A stretch of DNA of 64,000 nt from Fimbriimonadaceae bacterium (GCA_019638675.1 JAHBTE010000001.1:1272605-1336604), one strand, 5' to 3'. Counted from the first letter of the stretch, positions 7,075 to 16,439 are shown. Program-made: numbers and translations. The notes: generated from the sequence alone by a model not told the origin.

Positions 7075-10000
7075 ATGAAGCGAATCCCCTCTGCTATCTG
7101 CATTCATGATGACAATCAATTTTTGAGCGAGGTCATCAAAGCCTTTCAACCACATGGAGGAGTTTTTGTATTTGTCAGCCGATTGCCCTGGTCGGGTGAT
7201 GTTGGTGACTGGCAGTTATCCGAAAAAATGGCCGTGGAATCTGGCGCAACGGTTGTCTTGGGAGATTGGGCAGATGAAAGTTCGCACCGCCAAGCCGCAT
7301 TACTTGCGATGAAAGAAAAGGGAGTCGAGCACTTTTTCATCCCTGATAGTGATGAAATTCCTGAACCTGAATTGCTCCTTAATCTAGTTGAAATAGCGGG
7401 CTCTGATATTGCAGATATTGTTCGCGTGCGAATGCAGACCTATTGGAAAACAATTAGCCACATCGTGTTTCCGCCGGAACAGTTGGCGCCGATTCTTATG
7501 CTGAATGCTCAGGAGTGCACGCACGACTATATCCGAGAGTACTCAGGCGGGAAGACACTTGTGCTTTCCAGAGATCATGGACTTCTCCACCATCTTTCAT
7601 ATGTTGGATCGGATGAACGCATATACAAAAAGATTTCCACTTGGGGACACAAAGATGAACTTGTTGATGGCTGGTGGCAAGAAAAGTGGCTAGGTTGGGA
7701 TGCTGATCCAACGATTCGTGACCTTCACCCGACTCATCCCAACGCGTTTCAAATGATTGAGCGAATTGATCGTCCGGCTTTGCTTGCTGATGTTGACTCT
7801 TGCAGAGACCTTTGCGAATGCCCTACTATAGAAAATTGGCCAAGTGTAGAGATCGTTATCCCGCTTTATGGCGGAGGCGATGACATTTCTGAATGCCTAC
7901 GAAGCCTTGAGGAAAGCAGAGATTTATTTGAAAGAGTAATTGTAGTTGATGATGCTAGTCCTGATGATGCCGCAGAGCGGGTAAAGGAATTTGATTTCGT
8001 GCATCTGATAGCCCACACGGAAAATCTAGGCTTCGCCGCCGCCTGCAACACAGGTTTGAAATCGGTTGAAAGCGAGGTGGCTATTTTTCTTAACAGCGAT
8101 ACTGTGATTCCGCGTGCTGGCCTTATCCGTTTGGTCGAAAGCTTGGCAAAATCGAGTGATATCGGGGCGACTGCACCTTGCTCAAATAATGTCGCTTACT
8201 TCCAAAAAGTCGAGCCTACATACGCAGCTCTTCAAAATCTTAATCTTTTTGCCAATGACTTTGCAAATCGCTCGGCTGAAGATGAAGATGTATCGATACT
8301 TGTTGGCCTATGCCTGGCGGTGCAGACGGAATTTATTAAGGAGCTAGGTGGATTTTCAACTGAATATGGCAAAGGAATGTTTGAGGACAACGAACTGAGT
8401 TTTCGTATCCAGGAATCGGGAAAGCGGTTGGTGTTGAGTTCTCGCAGTTATATTCATCATAAAGGTTCGCAGTCTCTGCAGAGGTTGGATTTGAACCCTG
8501 CAGTGCTATTAAGGCAAAACGAAAAGATATTCCTGGATCGCCATTTAAAATTAGTGCGGGACGGTTATGCTAGCCATCTTCCAGGTGAGCGCAGAGAGCC
8601 TATCCAATTTAATCCAGATCGCCATCCAAAGGCAATTCGTGATCGGATTTGCAGGTTAGCCAAAGAAGCAGATATAAGCCTATGCATGATCGTTCGCGAT
8701 GAAGAAAGGGTTCTTGATTGTTGCCTTTCCTCAGTAGCCGATGTTTTTAACCAGAAGATCATCGTTGACACTGGTTCTACTGACCGAACGGTTGAGATTG
8801 CTAAAGCGCATGGAGCAAAGGTTTACGAAATTGAATGGCCTGACAGCTTTTCGGAAGCCCGTAACGAAAGTTTAAAACACGCGAAGGGCAAATGGATTTT
8901 TTGGCTGGATGCTGACGACACACTGCCCATTGAAACTGCTGAACTAATTTTGCATGCCGCTATTAACGCCCCAGACCACGTCAATGGGTTCGTTGTTCCT
9001 GTTCAATTTGTAGATGGCCCGGATGGGCAGGGCACAAGGGTTGACCATGTGAAACTGTTCCGCAACCTGCCAGGATTAGAATTTGAAGGTCGTATTCACG
9101 AGCAAATTCTTGGTTCGTTGCGCAAGCATGGCGGCGAGATACAGCGAATCAATGCGGTTGTTCTTCACAGTGGATACGACACGAGTGAAGTTGGTCAGGC
9201 TAAAAAGAGAAAAAGAGATTCTAAACTTTTACTCTTAGATTTACAGGACAGGCCAAACCATCCATTTGTTCTGTTCAATCTTGGAATGACTGCTCACTAC
9301 AACGGAGACCATGCAGAGGCGATAGATTGGTTCTACAACTGCTTGGATGTTTCTATTCCCGAGGAGTCTCATGTGCGTAAGGTGTTTGCTTTACTATCCA
9401 ATTCTTTACGGGCATTGGGCGAATCGCAGGCTAGTTTACAAGCGTTGTGTGATGGGCTTCAACTCTATCCAAGCGATCCTGAGCTCCATTTTCTGCGAGG
9501 AGTGAACTATATGTCACTTGAGCGATTTAGTGAGGCCCGTCTTGACTTTGAGCAAATCCCTGAGTTAGATCCTAGTCACTTTTCTAGCTTCGATACAGGA
9601 ATTTTGGGATACAAGAAGTACTTCAATCTCGGAGTATGTGCTGAAAAATTAGGTGATTACCCGGCTCAAAAACACTATTTTCTTAAGGCAATAGATTTGC
9701 CTGGAGTGTTTAAGGATGCAGTTAGAGAATTATTTAAGTCAGCACTAAATAAACAGGATGTGGCAACGCTTCAAGAAATTCTTCGCAAAGTGGAAGTGCT
9801 GGATAGCCGAGGTGAAACTTGGGGCACTCTCTTTGTGCAAGTTGCTGAGGTTCAAGGGATTGACCCGGCTGTATCATTTGAGTTGCTTCAGAGACAATTT
9901 CCCAGTGATGATCGCATTGCAATCGCGCAGAGCAAGTTTTTGTTACAGCGAGGTCGGAAAGAGGAAGCACTGCCGATTTTGCTGAATTTGAAACATTTTG

Positions 10001-10194
10001 GCTCACCCGAAGCAAGTTTTTTTCTCGGTGTTGATGCAGCCAATAGTGGTGATCACGAATTAGCGATTAGCTTTTTAAATGAAGCTCTAGTATTAAATCC
10101 TGATCATATGTTAGCAAAGGAGTATCTAACAAAATTAAAAAGTGAATCACTTACTAGAACTAGACCAGAGCGAATTGTTGTCACTCAATCGTGA
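7075..10194 (+). CDS. Multidomain GT-A glycosyltransferase with C-terminal TPR repeats
   Basis: A 1039-residue protein with three GT-A-like regions and a TPR tail. Region 1 (about 1-240) has a DSDE metal-binding motif near residue 91. Region 2 (about 255-520) is a family-2 domain with VIPLYGG, VVDDAS near 291 and NSDT near 340. Region 3 (about 533-700) has SLCMIVRDEE, VDTGSTDRT near 564, FSEARNESL, and LDADDT near 612, the style of SunS-like and TPR-linked family-2 enzymes. TPR-like helices follow from about 725 to 1010. It is the first gene of a plus-strand operon (GTGA overlap with the next frame) leading to the RHS genes. This suggests that it glycosylates a product of that operon, which is inference. 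Confidence 0.75.
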   Translation: MKRIPSAICIHDDNQFLSEVIKAFQPHGGVFVFVSRLPWSGDVGDWQLSEKMAVESGATVVLGDWADESSHRQAALLAMKEKGVEHFFIPDSDEIPEPELLLNLVEIAGSDIADIVRVRMQTYWKTISHIVFPPEQLAPILMLNAQECTHDYIREYSGGKTLVLSRDHGLLHHLSYVGSDERIYKKISTWGHKDELVDGWWQEKWLGWDADPTIRDLHPTHPNAFQMIERIDRPALLADVDSCRDLCECPTIENWPSVEIVIPLYGGGDDISECLRSLEESRDLFERVIVVDDASPDDAAERVKEFDFVHLIAHTENLGFAAACNTGLKSVESEVAIFLNSDTVIPRAGLIRLVESLAKSSDIGATAPCSNNVAYFQKVEPTYAALQNLNLFANDFANRSAEDEDVSILVGLCLAVQTEFIKELGGFSTEYGKGMFEDNELSFRIQESGKRLVLSSRSYIHHKGSQSLQRLDLNPAVLLRQNEKIFLDRHLKLVRDGYASHLPGERREPIQFNPDRHPKAIRDRICRLAKEADISLCMIVRDEERVLDCCLSSVADVFNQKIIVDTGSTDRTVEIAKAHGAKVYEIEWPDSFSEARNESLKHAKGKWIFWLDADDTLPIETAELILHAAINAPDHVNGFVVPVQFVDGPDGQGTRVDHVKLFRNLPGLEFEGRIHEQILGSLRKHGGEIQRINAVVLHSGYDTSEVGQAKKRKRDSKLLLLDLQDRPNHPFVLFNLGMTAHYNGDHAEAIDWFYNCLDVSIPEESHVRKVFALLSNSLRALGESQASLQALCDGLQLYPSDPELHFLRGVNYMSLERFSEARLDFEQIPELDPSHFSSFDTGILGYKKYFNLGVCAEKLGDYPAQKHYFLKAIDLPGVFKDAVRELFKSALNKQDVATLQEILRKVEVLDSRGETWGTLFVQVAEVQGIDPAVSFELLQRQFPSDDRIAIAQSKFLLQRGRKEEALPILLNLKHFGSPEASFFLGVDAANSGDHELAISFLNEALVLNPDHMLAKEYLTKLKSESLTRTRPERIVVTQS

Positions 10195-10214
10195 TTACTA
10201 TCAGGAGTTTCTCA

Positions 10215-10595
10215 ATGAGTTTGCATGAAGGATTTAGTTCTGTGGCTATTCAAGCTTTGCAATCTCAAAGTTTTAGGAGGAAATTAGAGAAAGGTGATCT
10301 AAAGGGACAAATTGGTGATCCTGGCGGAGGCGACTATGTAATTTTTGAAATTCTATTGGAGGAAAATATTATTATTGATATTGGATTTCAGTGCAATGGG
10401 TGTCCAACACTTATTATTGCTTGTGAGATGCTTGCCAGTCTTGCTTGCAAACGGCCTTTGGCAAATATTAACGAAATGAATGAGAACATATTAAAAAAGA
10501 TAATGGGAACGGTTCCTGAAGGAAAAGAGAAGTACCTTGCATTTGCAGTTAATGCGATCAAGTCAGTGTTGCAGCCGGGGGGCGTACATCAATGA
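10215..10595 (+). CDS. IscU/NifU-N-like scaffold protein with altered cysteines
   Basis: A 126-residue protein aligning with the IscU/NifU N-terminal fold: GDPGGGDYVIFEI stands where IscU has GAPACGD, QCNGCPTLIIACEML stands for YGCGSAIASSSL, and the C-terminal FAVNAIKSVL matches LAEDAIKAAI. Of the three Fe-S ligand cysteines of IscU only the middle one is clearly kept; the first is Gly and the third is not Cys. It does have extra cysteines. The ATG at 10215 has a strong Shine-Dalgarno (AGGAG, 8 bases upstream); a GTG at 10191 overlapping the previous stop is an alternative. It lies between a glycosyltransferase and RHS genes, an unusual place for an Fe-S scaffold. Confidence 0.65.
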   Translation: MSLHEGFSSVAIQALQSQSFRRKLEKGDLKGQIGDPGGGDYVIFEILLEENIIIDIGFQCNGCPTLIIACEMLASLACKRPLANINEMNENILKKIMGTVPEGKEKYLAFAVNAIKSVLQPGGVHQ

Positions 10596-10831
10596 GCTTA
10601 AGCCCAATAGGAAATACAAATGGTGGCGCATTTTGTGAAAAAGAAGTTTCCTCCAATGGTGCAGATACCATATGTCGTGGTTGTCAGGGCGGTGGTTCAG
10701 GTGGTGGAGCTACTGCGGGCATATGTGACTCAGCCGTAGACTTGCCCGGGTCGGGAGGAACAATACTCGTGTGGGTGAATGGAGTTTGGGCGTGCCTTGA
10801 ACTCAATGATGAACCTGGTGCAGGGCCATAG
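10592..10831 (+). CDS. Small Gly/Cys-rich protein with tail-fibre-like W motif
   Basis: A 79-residue protein starting with an ATGA overlap with the IscU-like gene. It has five cysteines, a Gly-rich stretch (GGGSGGGATAG), and ends with GTILVWVNGVWACLEL. The 'LVWxNGxW' element resembles short repeats in phage tail-fibre and adhesin-like surface proteins. No signal peptide is visible. I do not recognise a family. Possible roles are a surface or spike component displayed with the RHS protein, or a peptide substrate for the upstream glycosyltransferase; both are inference. Translational coupling on its 5' side and a 9-base gap to the RHS gene support it as a real gene. Confidence 0.6.
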   Translation: MSLSPIGNTNGGAFCEKEVSSNGADTICRGCQGGGSGGGATAGICDSAVDLPGSGGTILVWVNGVWACLELNDEPGAGP

Positions 10832-10840
10832 ATTATTAGA

Positions 10841-13800
10841 ATGGATGTAAAACCAATAACTCAAAAAAGAAGCAGAAAGGCTGCTTCCAGTTTTTTAACA
10901 ATTCGACTTTCCGCTAAAGGTAACGATGTCAACTTGCAGTTTCATTACGCAATGAACCCCGATGTGGCGCAGACAGGGGTGGGAAGGCAGCGAAGCGCGA
11001 ATATGTTTGGCTATATTCAGCGAAATAGTCAGGCTGAAGTATTAGCACGACGAGGTGATTTGGCATGGTTTAATATGTCGCTGAGTTCTTCAGCCGCAGG
11101 CATTGATAACTACGTTGGAGCTAATGGAAGTGGATTCTCAAATACTTTATCCTACGATACTGGATCAGGTGTGTTTACAGAATACTATCCAAATGGAACA
11201 ACGATTGAGTATGAGAATGTCGCCTTGCCAGCAAGTAAGTTTAGTGTAGCGCGGATTATTGATCCTAATGGGAATATCCAGACTTACTCATACAGCTCGG
11301 TTGGTTCCGAGGCTGGGCTCCTAAAGAGTATTGAGGTTCCTGAGGGCAACCTTGTTACATTCTCTTACTCCCCTGGTAGCCCAACATCCTTGCTCTCGAC
11401 AGTTCAGGACTGGTCAAATCGTAACTGGACGTTATCTTATGATAGTAACCAAAATTTGGAAAAAGTCATAACTCCAGTCGGGTGTGAAACTAATTGGAGC
11501 TATACAAGCACATCTGGGCCAAATGCATATTCTGTAATTCACACGGTAGAAAACGCTCGGGGGTATCGCACTACTTACACATACGATAGCTCGGGCAGAG
11601 TCCAAACTATCTCCACTGGTTCAGCAGTGACCACGTTTGCTTATTCGGGAAGTCAATCAGTTATCCAAGATGCTTTTGGTGCGAAGTCGACAAATACGTT
11701 TTCAAGTGGTGTTCCGGTATCGACGCAGGGCCCAGTTGGCTATATATCTACCTATACATTCTCAAGTTTGGGGCTCCCTACCGCAGTTCAAACTCCACTA
11801 GGCATCGAGTCAAGTGAGTTCAATGCCAAGAATTTGCTCAGCTCAAATACGAATCGACTTGGTAATAAGACAACATATCAGTATGATGCGGTTGGTCGCC
11901 TGACGACAATAACCAATGCGCTTAACCAAAGCCAAGTATTTGTTTACAACCCCGGCGATTTCAAGCACAATGTTCTTGCCTCAGTTGATCCGCTAGGTAA
12001 TCGCACAAGTTACACCTACAACGGAGATGGAACTGTGGACACCATGCAGGATGCACGGGGTCTGGTAACGAGCTTTACTTACACACCGACCGGCAAGGAA
12101 GAAACAATTACTTCTCCTGATGGTGCTGTGACGACCTTCACATACGACAGCCTCGATCGGCGGATCACGCAAACTGACCCGCTCGGAAGAGTCACCACTT
12201 ATGCTTACGACGTGGCGGATCACATGATCTCCATGACCAGCGCGGCGGGAGAAACTACCCGCTATATCTACGACACCTGCTTGCTCGCAGCTGTCGTCGA
12301 TCCACTGGGTAACCGAACAACCTACACCTACGGACGGTTCGATGAGCGAACTTCCATGATGGATCCGCTTGGCAACGTTACGACATACGTCAGCGACAAA
12401 ATTGGTCGAACGATTGCAGTAGTTGACCCTCTCGGAAACCGTACCACCACCGTATATGCGGTGAACGGCCTGCGAGAATCCACAATCGATCCGCTTGGCA
12501 AGGTCACGACGTTTAGTTACGACAACATGGGCCGCATGATCGGCGTGCAGAATCCGCTTGGATACATCTCGACCACATCCTATGATGTGCAAGACCGCGT
12601 GGTTTCTTCGATGGATGCAGTGGAAGCGATCACAACCTTTGCCTACGATGCTTTGGATCGTCAGACTGCGGTGCAGAACGCGCTGGGTCATCGTTCGACT
12701 ACGGTTTACGATGCTAACGGTCGCGTGGCGAGCACAATCAATGCGCTTAACCAAATCAATACGTTCACCTATAACAATGTGAACGCGCAGGTTTCGGCGA
12801 TGGATGCGCTAGGTCGGGTTTCGACCACGATCTACGCAAGCAACTCTAACCGGGTTCAGGCATCTCAAGATGCAAGTGGCGCTCTTACCACCTATGCTTA
12901 TGACCTCGCGGGGCAGCAAGTCTCAATGATTGATTCTCGTGGATTTGTAAGCACTAACACTTACGATCTTGCCGGACGGGCAAAGACCAGTCAAAACGCG
13001 CTTGGAGCGGTTGTGACTTACAACTACGATGGCGCAGGTCGCAATGAATCTGTGCAAGATCCGCTCGGACGAGTTTCGACGACAGTCTACGATAACGCAG
13101 GCCGAGCCACCGCGCAGATTGCGCCAGATGGAACGCGGGTGACCACGATCTATGATAACGCTTCGAGGCCGATTGCTTATCAAGATCAGCTAGGTTACTT
13201 AACGACGCAAAGTTATGATGCTCGTTCCCAGGTCGTAACCAGCATCGATGCTCGGGGAGCAGTAACCACGTTCGGTTATGATAACGCTGGTCAGAAAACT
13301 TCAGTTCAAGATCCACTTGGTCGAGTCTCTACAGTAATTTATGATGGAGTGGGTCGAACCGTTGCTCAACAGGCACCGGATGGAACTCTCGTGACAACCA
13401 TTTATGATCTTATTTCTCGACCAATTGCATATCAAGATCAGATGGGCTACTTAACGACTCAAAGTTATGATGCTCGCTCGCAGGTTGTAACCAGCGTAGA
13501 TGCTCGTGGAGCAGTAACCACGTTTGGCTACGACAACGCTGGTCAGCAGACCTCTGTTCAGAACCCGCGCGGGCATGTATCCACTACAACCTACGATATT
13601 ATTGGGCGGCGTAGTGCGATGCAAAATGCGCTTGGGTACAGAACAACCTACGGCTATGACAGTGTTGGTCATGTTGTATCTATAACTGATGCACGAGGCG
13701 GGGTGATTACCATGGCTTACGATGCGGTTGGGCAGATGAAGTCCATCGAAAACCAAATCGGACGGGTCACCACTTACGGCTTCGACAATGCCGGTCAAAC

Positions 13801-14824
13801 CGAAACTCGGCAGTTCCCGAATGGCGATGTGACTACTTACAGTTACGACCTCAACGGTCGCGAAATCGAGCGACACTATGCGGATAACACCCGTGTAACG
13901 CTTGCCTACGATTTAAAGGGCAACCTGACAACCATGTCGGATTCGACTGGTGTGACTACTTACGCATATGATAGTGTTGGTCAGATTCTGGGCAAAACTG
14001 ATCCTGGCCCGCTGGTTCAGGCGTACACCTACGACCTTGCTGGTCAACGGCACACACTCAAAGACCCGGATAATGGAATCCGTACGTTTACGTACGATTC
14101 CAATGGTCGCTCCAAAACCGTGCAGATGCCGTCGGGCAAAGTCACGACATTCCAGTACGATGCGCGCGGACAAGAAACAACTGTGGTTTACGGAGACAGT
14201 GCCGCGGTTATTACAAGCACGTACGATGCGGTTGGTAACATGCTATTAAGTCATGGAACAGCTCCATGGAGTGGCTCAAACTGGGTGCAGCGAACGTACG
14301 ACTTGAACGGAAATCCAGAAACAGAACGGACTGTAAAAGGAGATTTGTTTACCTACGTTTACGATGCTTTGGATCGTCCTATACAACGGATTCTAACGGG
14401 AACTCCACGTAGCTACACTTACGATGAAGTTGGCAACCTAACGTTCACAAACGAAACAGGATGGAGTGAACTGCAACATAATTTGGCTGGCGAAATTTCA
14501 TCCTATTCGCGCGGAATATTAGGGCCAGTAACCCACACTTATGACCTTAATGGAAATCTCACATCTGTAACGGGGCCTTTGTTTGATACGAACCCTAGTA
14601 CGGTGACAATGACATACGATAAGGAAAATCGTCAGAAAACTCATGTACAAGGAGCGACCGAAGTTGCGTACAATTATAGTGGTGATGGCTTGAAACGTCA
14701 AGAAATCACAACAGTAGATGAAGGAGGCGGAGTATCAACTGAATCGGTGAACATCCTTGTTTGGGATGGTAGCGAATACTTAGCTGAAGCACTCCCTGTC
14801 AGTGGAGAAGAGGATTTAGGATAA
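10841..14824 (+). CDS. RHS/YD-repeat protein, main body
   Basis: A 1327-residue RHS protein built almost wholly of YD repeats of about 21 residues (pattern DPLGRVTTYxYDxxGR), from about residue 150 to 1310, which fold into the large beta shell that encloses a toxin in RHS/Tc systems. The first 130 residues lack a signal peptide, PAAR or other known delivery domain. The GC-rich repeat core contrasts with AT-rich ends, as is usual for RHS genes. It stops inside the conserved RHS core region, after WDGSEYLAEA, and its TAA overlaps the ATG of the next gene (TAATG). The rest of the core continues in that gene. It could be a natural split gene or a frameshifted one; the orphan copy at 16.6 kb favours the former. 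Confidence 0.9.
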   Translation: MDVKPITQKRSRKAASSFLTIRLSAKGNDVNLQFHYAMNPDVAQTGVGRQRSANMFGYIQRNSQAEVLARRGDLAWFNMSLSSSAAGIDNYVGANGSGFSNTLSYDTGSGVFTEYYPNGTTIEYENVALPASKFSVARIIDPNGNIQTYSYSSVGSEAGLLKSIEVPEGNLVTFSYSPGSPTSLLSTVQDWSNRNWTLSYDSNQNLEKVITPVGCETNWSYTSTSGPNAYSVIHTVENARGYRTTYTYDSSGRVQTISTGSAVTTFAYSGSQSVIQDAFGAKSTNTFSSGVPVSTQGPVGYISTYTFSSLGLPTAVQTPLGIESSEFNAKNLLSSNTNRLGNKTTYQYDAVGRLTTITNALNQSQVFVYNPGDFKHNVLASVDPLGNRTSYTYNGDGTVDTMQDARGLVTSFTYTPTGKEETITSPDGAVTTFTYDSLDRRITQTDPLGRVTTYAYDVADHMISMTSAAGETTRYIYDTCLLAAVVDPLGNRTTYTYGRFDERTSMMDPLGNVTTYVSDKIGRTIAVVDPLGNRTTTVYAVNGLRESTIDPLGKVTTFSYDNMGRMIGVQNPLGYISTTSYDVQDRVVSSMDAVEAITTFAYDALDRQTAVQNALGHRSTTVYDANGRVASTINALNQINTFTYNNVNAQVSAMDALGRVSTTIYASNSNRVQASQDASGALTTYAYDLAGQQVSMIDSRGFVSTNTYDLAGRAKTSQNALGAVVTYNYDGAGRNESVQDPLGRVSTTVYDNAGRATAQIAPDGTRVTTIYDNASRPIAYQDQLGYLTTQSYDARSQVVTSIDARGAVTTFGYDNAGQKTSVQDPLGRVSTVIYDGVGRTVAQQAPDGTLVTTIYDLISRPIAYQDQMGYLTTQSYDARSQVVTSVDARGAVTTFGYDNAGQQTSVQNPRGHVSTTTYDIIGRRSAMQNALGYRTTYGYDSVGHVVSITDARGGVITMAYDAVGQMKSIENQIGRVTTYGFDNAGQTETRQFPNGDVTTYSYDLNGREIERHYADNTRVTLAYDLKGNLTTMSDSTGVTTYAYDSVGQILGKTDPGPLVQAYTYDLAGQRHTLKDPDNGIRTFTYDSNGRSKTVQMPSGKVTTFQYDARGQETTVVYGDSAAVITSTYDAVGNMLLSHGTAPWSGSNWVQRTYDLNGNPETERTVKGDLFTYVYDALDRPIQRILTGTPRSYTYDEVGNLTFTNETGWSELQHNLAGEISSYSRGILGPVTHTYDLNGNLTSVTGPLFDTNPSTVTMTYDKENRQKTHVQGATEVAYNYSGDGLKRQEITTVDEGGGVSTESVNILVWDGSEYLAEALPVSGEEDLG
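13037..13540 (+). repeat. 252-bp tandem duplication within the RHS gene
   Basis: Two adjacent 252-bp units (13037-13288 and 13289-13540) encode nearly identical 84-residue blocks of four YD repeats: each has QDPLGRVST, APDGT, SRPIAYQDQ, GYLTTQSYDARSQVVTS and GAVTTFGYDNAGQ. The phase is preserved, so the duplication simply lengthens the shell. Confidence 0.85.
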
Positions 14825-15795
14825 TGGCTTTATCTAGAACATATTTAACTGTAAATGGTCAAATCCGGAGCGAACATCGCTCCGGAGAGACTCAATCTCG
14901 TGATTACATGCACGACGCGCTTGGCAGTGTTGTCGTTGTATACCAAAATAATTCATTTGTAGCGGATGGCTCTTATAGTTGTCTTGGTCGTTTGGAAAGT
15001 GGCTCGTGGAATATTGCTGCTCAGGGTTATAAGTTTGCCTGGAATGGTGGTCATGGCTACCGCCAAACTGGTGTTGAATGGAGTTCCACCTACGTGCGGG
15101 CACGTCATTACTCTTTCATGGATGGCGGCTGGACAACTATTGATCCACTCTGGCCATTCCAAATGCCGTATGGATACGTCAAGGGAAGGAGCATGAGCAG
15201 AGTCGACCCCAGCGGGATGCTAGGATGTAGAGTAACCAAGAGTCAGAAAGAGACTAATTGTGGTAGTCACAGATTTACTAATCAATGGAAATTGGACCCA
15301 TCTGAAAGAATAGGTTGGATTGTGCAACATGTTAAGGTAAGGGGCGAATTTAAAGATTGTGATGGTAACCCGCCGAATCCTGTTCCTAAAATAGATAGAG
15401 AATATTGGGAGGCATGGAAGGTGAGTCCATCCCTACCATCGCAACGTAATAACCCTCGCATCTCTACTTGCAAGACAGATGTTACATCCGACCTTGATCA
15501 TGATACATTCTTAACTCCAGATGTCGGATTTTGCAGGAGCGGAAAAATTACTATTGTCGGGAAGGTGAAATTTGTTCATATTTTAGACGAAGACATAGAC
15601 ATGAGTAATTTTAAATGCTTGAAGGGTGGTCCACCTCCGGCAGGTTGGCTCTGGTTCAATCCCGATTGGCCGATAGGGTGGGAAGATACAGGTACTATTA
15701 CAAAATCTCTAGAAGTTACGTTCAGTTGTTGCTGTCGAGATGAATGTAAAAGCGGAACTGCTATGGAGCAAACTGCAACGACAAAGTGTAGGTAA
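14824..15795 (+). CDS. RHS core C-terminal part with variable Cys-rich tip domain
   Basis: A 323-residue protein that starts with the missing end of the RHS core: YLTVNGQIRSEHRSG, DALGSVVVVYQ, then YVRARHYSFMDGGWTTIDPLW (about 90-110) and the closing DPSGM (128-132), where RHS proteins normally switch to their variable C-terminal toxin. The following 191 residues are AT-rich, unlike any family I recognise, and hold eleven cysteines, including a CCC run. Its ATG overlaps the stop of the RHS body (TAATG), and GGAG/AGGA sequences just upstream can serve as ribosome binding sites. It is probably made as a separate chain that completes the shell and carries the toxin. The toxic activity cannot be named from sequence. 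Confidence 0.75.
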   Translation: MALSRTYLTVNGQIRSEHRSGETQSRDYMHDALGSVVVVYQNNSFVADGSYSCLGRLESGSWNIAAQGYKFAWNGGHGYRQTGVEWSSTYVRARHYSFMDGGWTTIDPLWPFQMPYGYVKGRSMSRVDPSGMLGCRVTKSQKETNCGSHRFTNQWKLDPSERIGWIVQHVKVRGEFKDCDGNPPNPVPKIDREYWEAWKVSPSLPSQRNNPRISTCKTDVTSDLDHDTFLTPDVGFCRSGKITIVGKVKFVHILDEDIDMSNFKCLKGGPPPAGWLWFNPDWPIGWEDTGTITKSLEVTFSCCCRDECKSGTAMEQTATTKCR

Positions 15796-15801
15796 ATTGA
15801 A

Positions 15802-16416
15802 ATGGATGCAAAAAAAATCATAAGCTTAGTGACAATGACAGGTCTAGCAGTTTGCTCTCGCTACGCCGCTCCAGGATTGGTTTTGTCGAGTATTGAGAAT
15901 GCCGATATGGCTAGCTCACAAAATTATACAGAGCAATCTGTAACTGATGCGCTGGTAATTTATGAGCAAGCACCTTCGTGGGAATATTTTCTTAAAAAGA
16001 GTAATCATAAAAATAATTCCGAGTATTCGAAAAAGTGGTTAAGTTTGATTGAAGATGCAAAAAAATTGAGTAAACATGATAACGAAAGTCTTAGTAGGGC
16101 TGTCCAACTTTATTGCGGTAAGTATTCTAAGAAAGGAAACCAATCTTTGTTTTTACTAGCAGAAAAAAATTCAGTTTTTCTATTGAATCGGCTTTTGTTT
16201 GATGTTCCGTATTCGGAGCCTGAAGGGTCTACGTGTTTTGTTCCCTTATCCTTGAATGAAGATGATAGTGTCCGTAGGTTGTGGCCGATTGAAAATGATA
16301 ATGGGAACTTGAAGCTCGTGGATGTAACTCTAGTTCTTACTGGAAATCATGATTACGATGCTTATCAAGAATTTTTGTACTATGCTAAATCATTTAAGAG
16401 GCGCATTTTTGAATGA
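15802..16416 (+). CDS. Exported protein, putative immunity partner of the RHS tip
   Basis: A 204-residue protein starting 6 bases after the RHS tip gene. The N-terminus (MDAKKIISLVTMTGLAVCSR) looks like a signal peptide or lipoprotein-like leader, though the residue before Cys is Val, which is poor for a lipobox. The rest is Lys/Asn/Ser-rich, AT-rich and without a recognised domain. Position directly behind an RHS tip is where cognate immunity genes usually sit. An export signal would place protection in the periplasm or membrane. The immunity role is inference from position only. Confidence 0.6.
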   Translation: MDAKKIISLVTMTGLAVCSRYAAPGLVLSSIENADMASSQNYTEQSVTDALVIYEQAPSWEYFLKKSNHKNNSEYSKKWLSLIEDAKKLSKHDNESLSRAVQLYCGKYSKKGNQSLFLLAEKNSVFLLNRLLFDVPYSEPEGSTCFVPLSLNEDDSVRRLWPIENDNGNLKLVDVTLVLTGNHDYDAYQEFLYYAKSFKRRIFE

Positions 16417-16439
16417 ACTATAAAATTTCTCGGTAGTGG

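Noticed and set aside
7075-10831. A glycocin (SunS plus precursor peptide) cluster
   Set aside because: The glycosyltransferase is much larger than SunS and the small protein lacks a leader with double-Gly cleavage and lacks transporter or thiol oxidase genes; kept only as a remote possibility.
11993-12754. 253-codon open frame on the minus strand within the RHS gene
   Set aside because: It is antisense to YD repeats, whose codon pattern leaves long open antisense frames; the predicted protein is a monotonous Val/Ile/Arg/His-rich sequence with no ribosome site.
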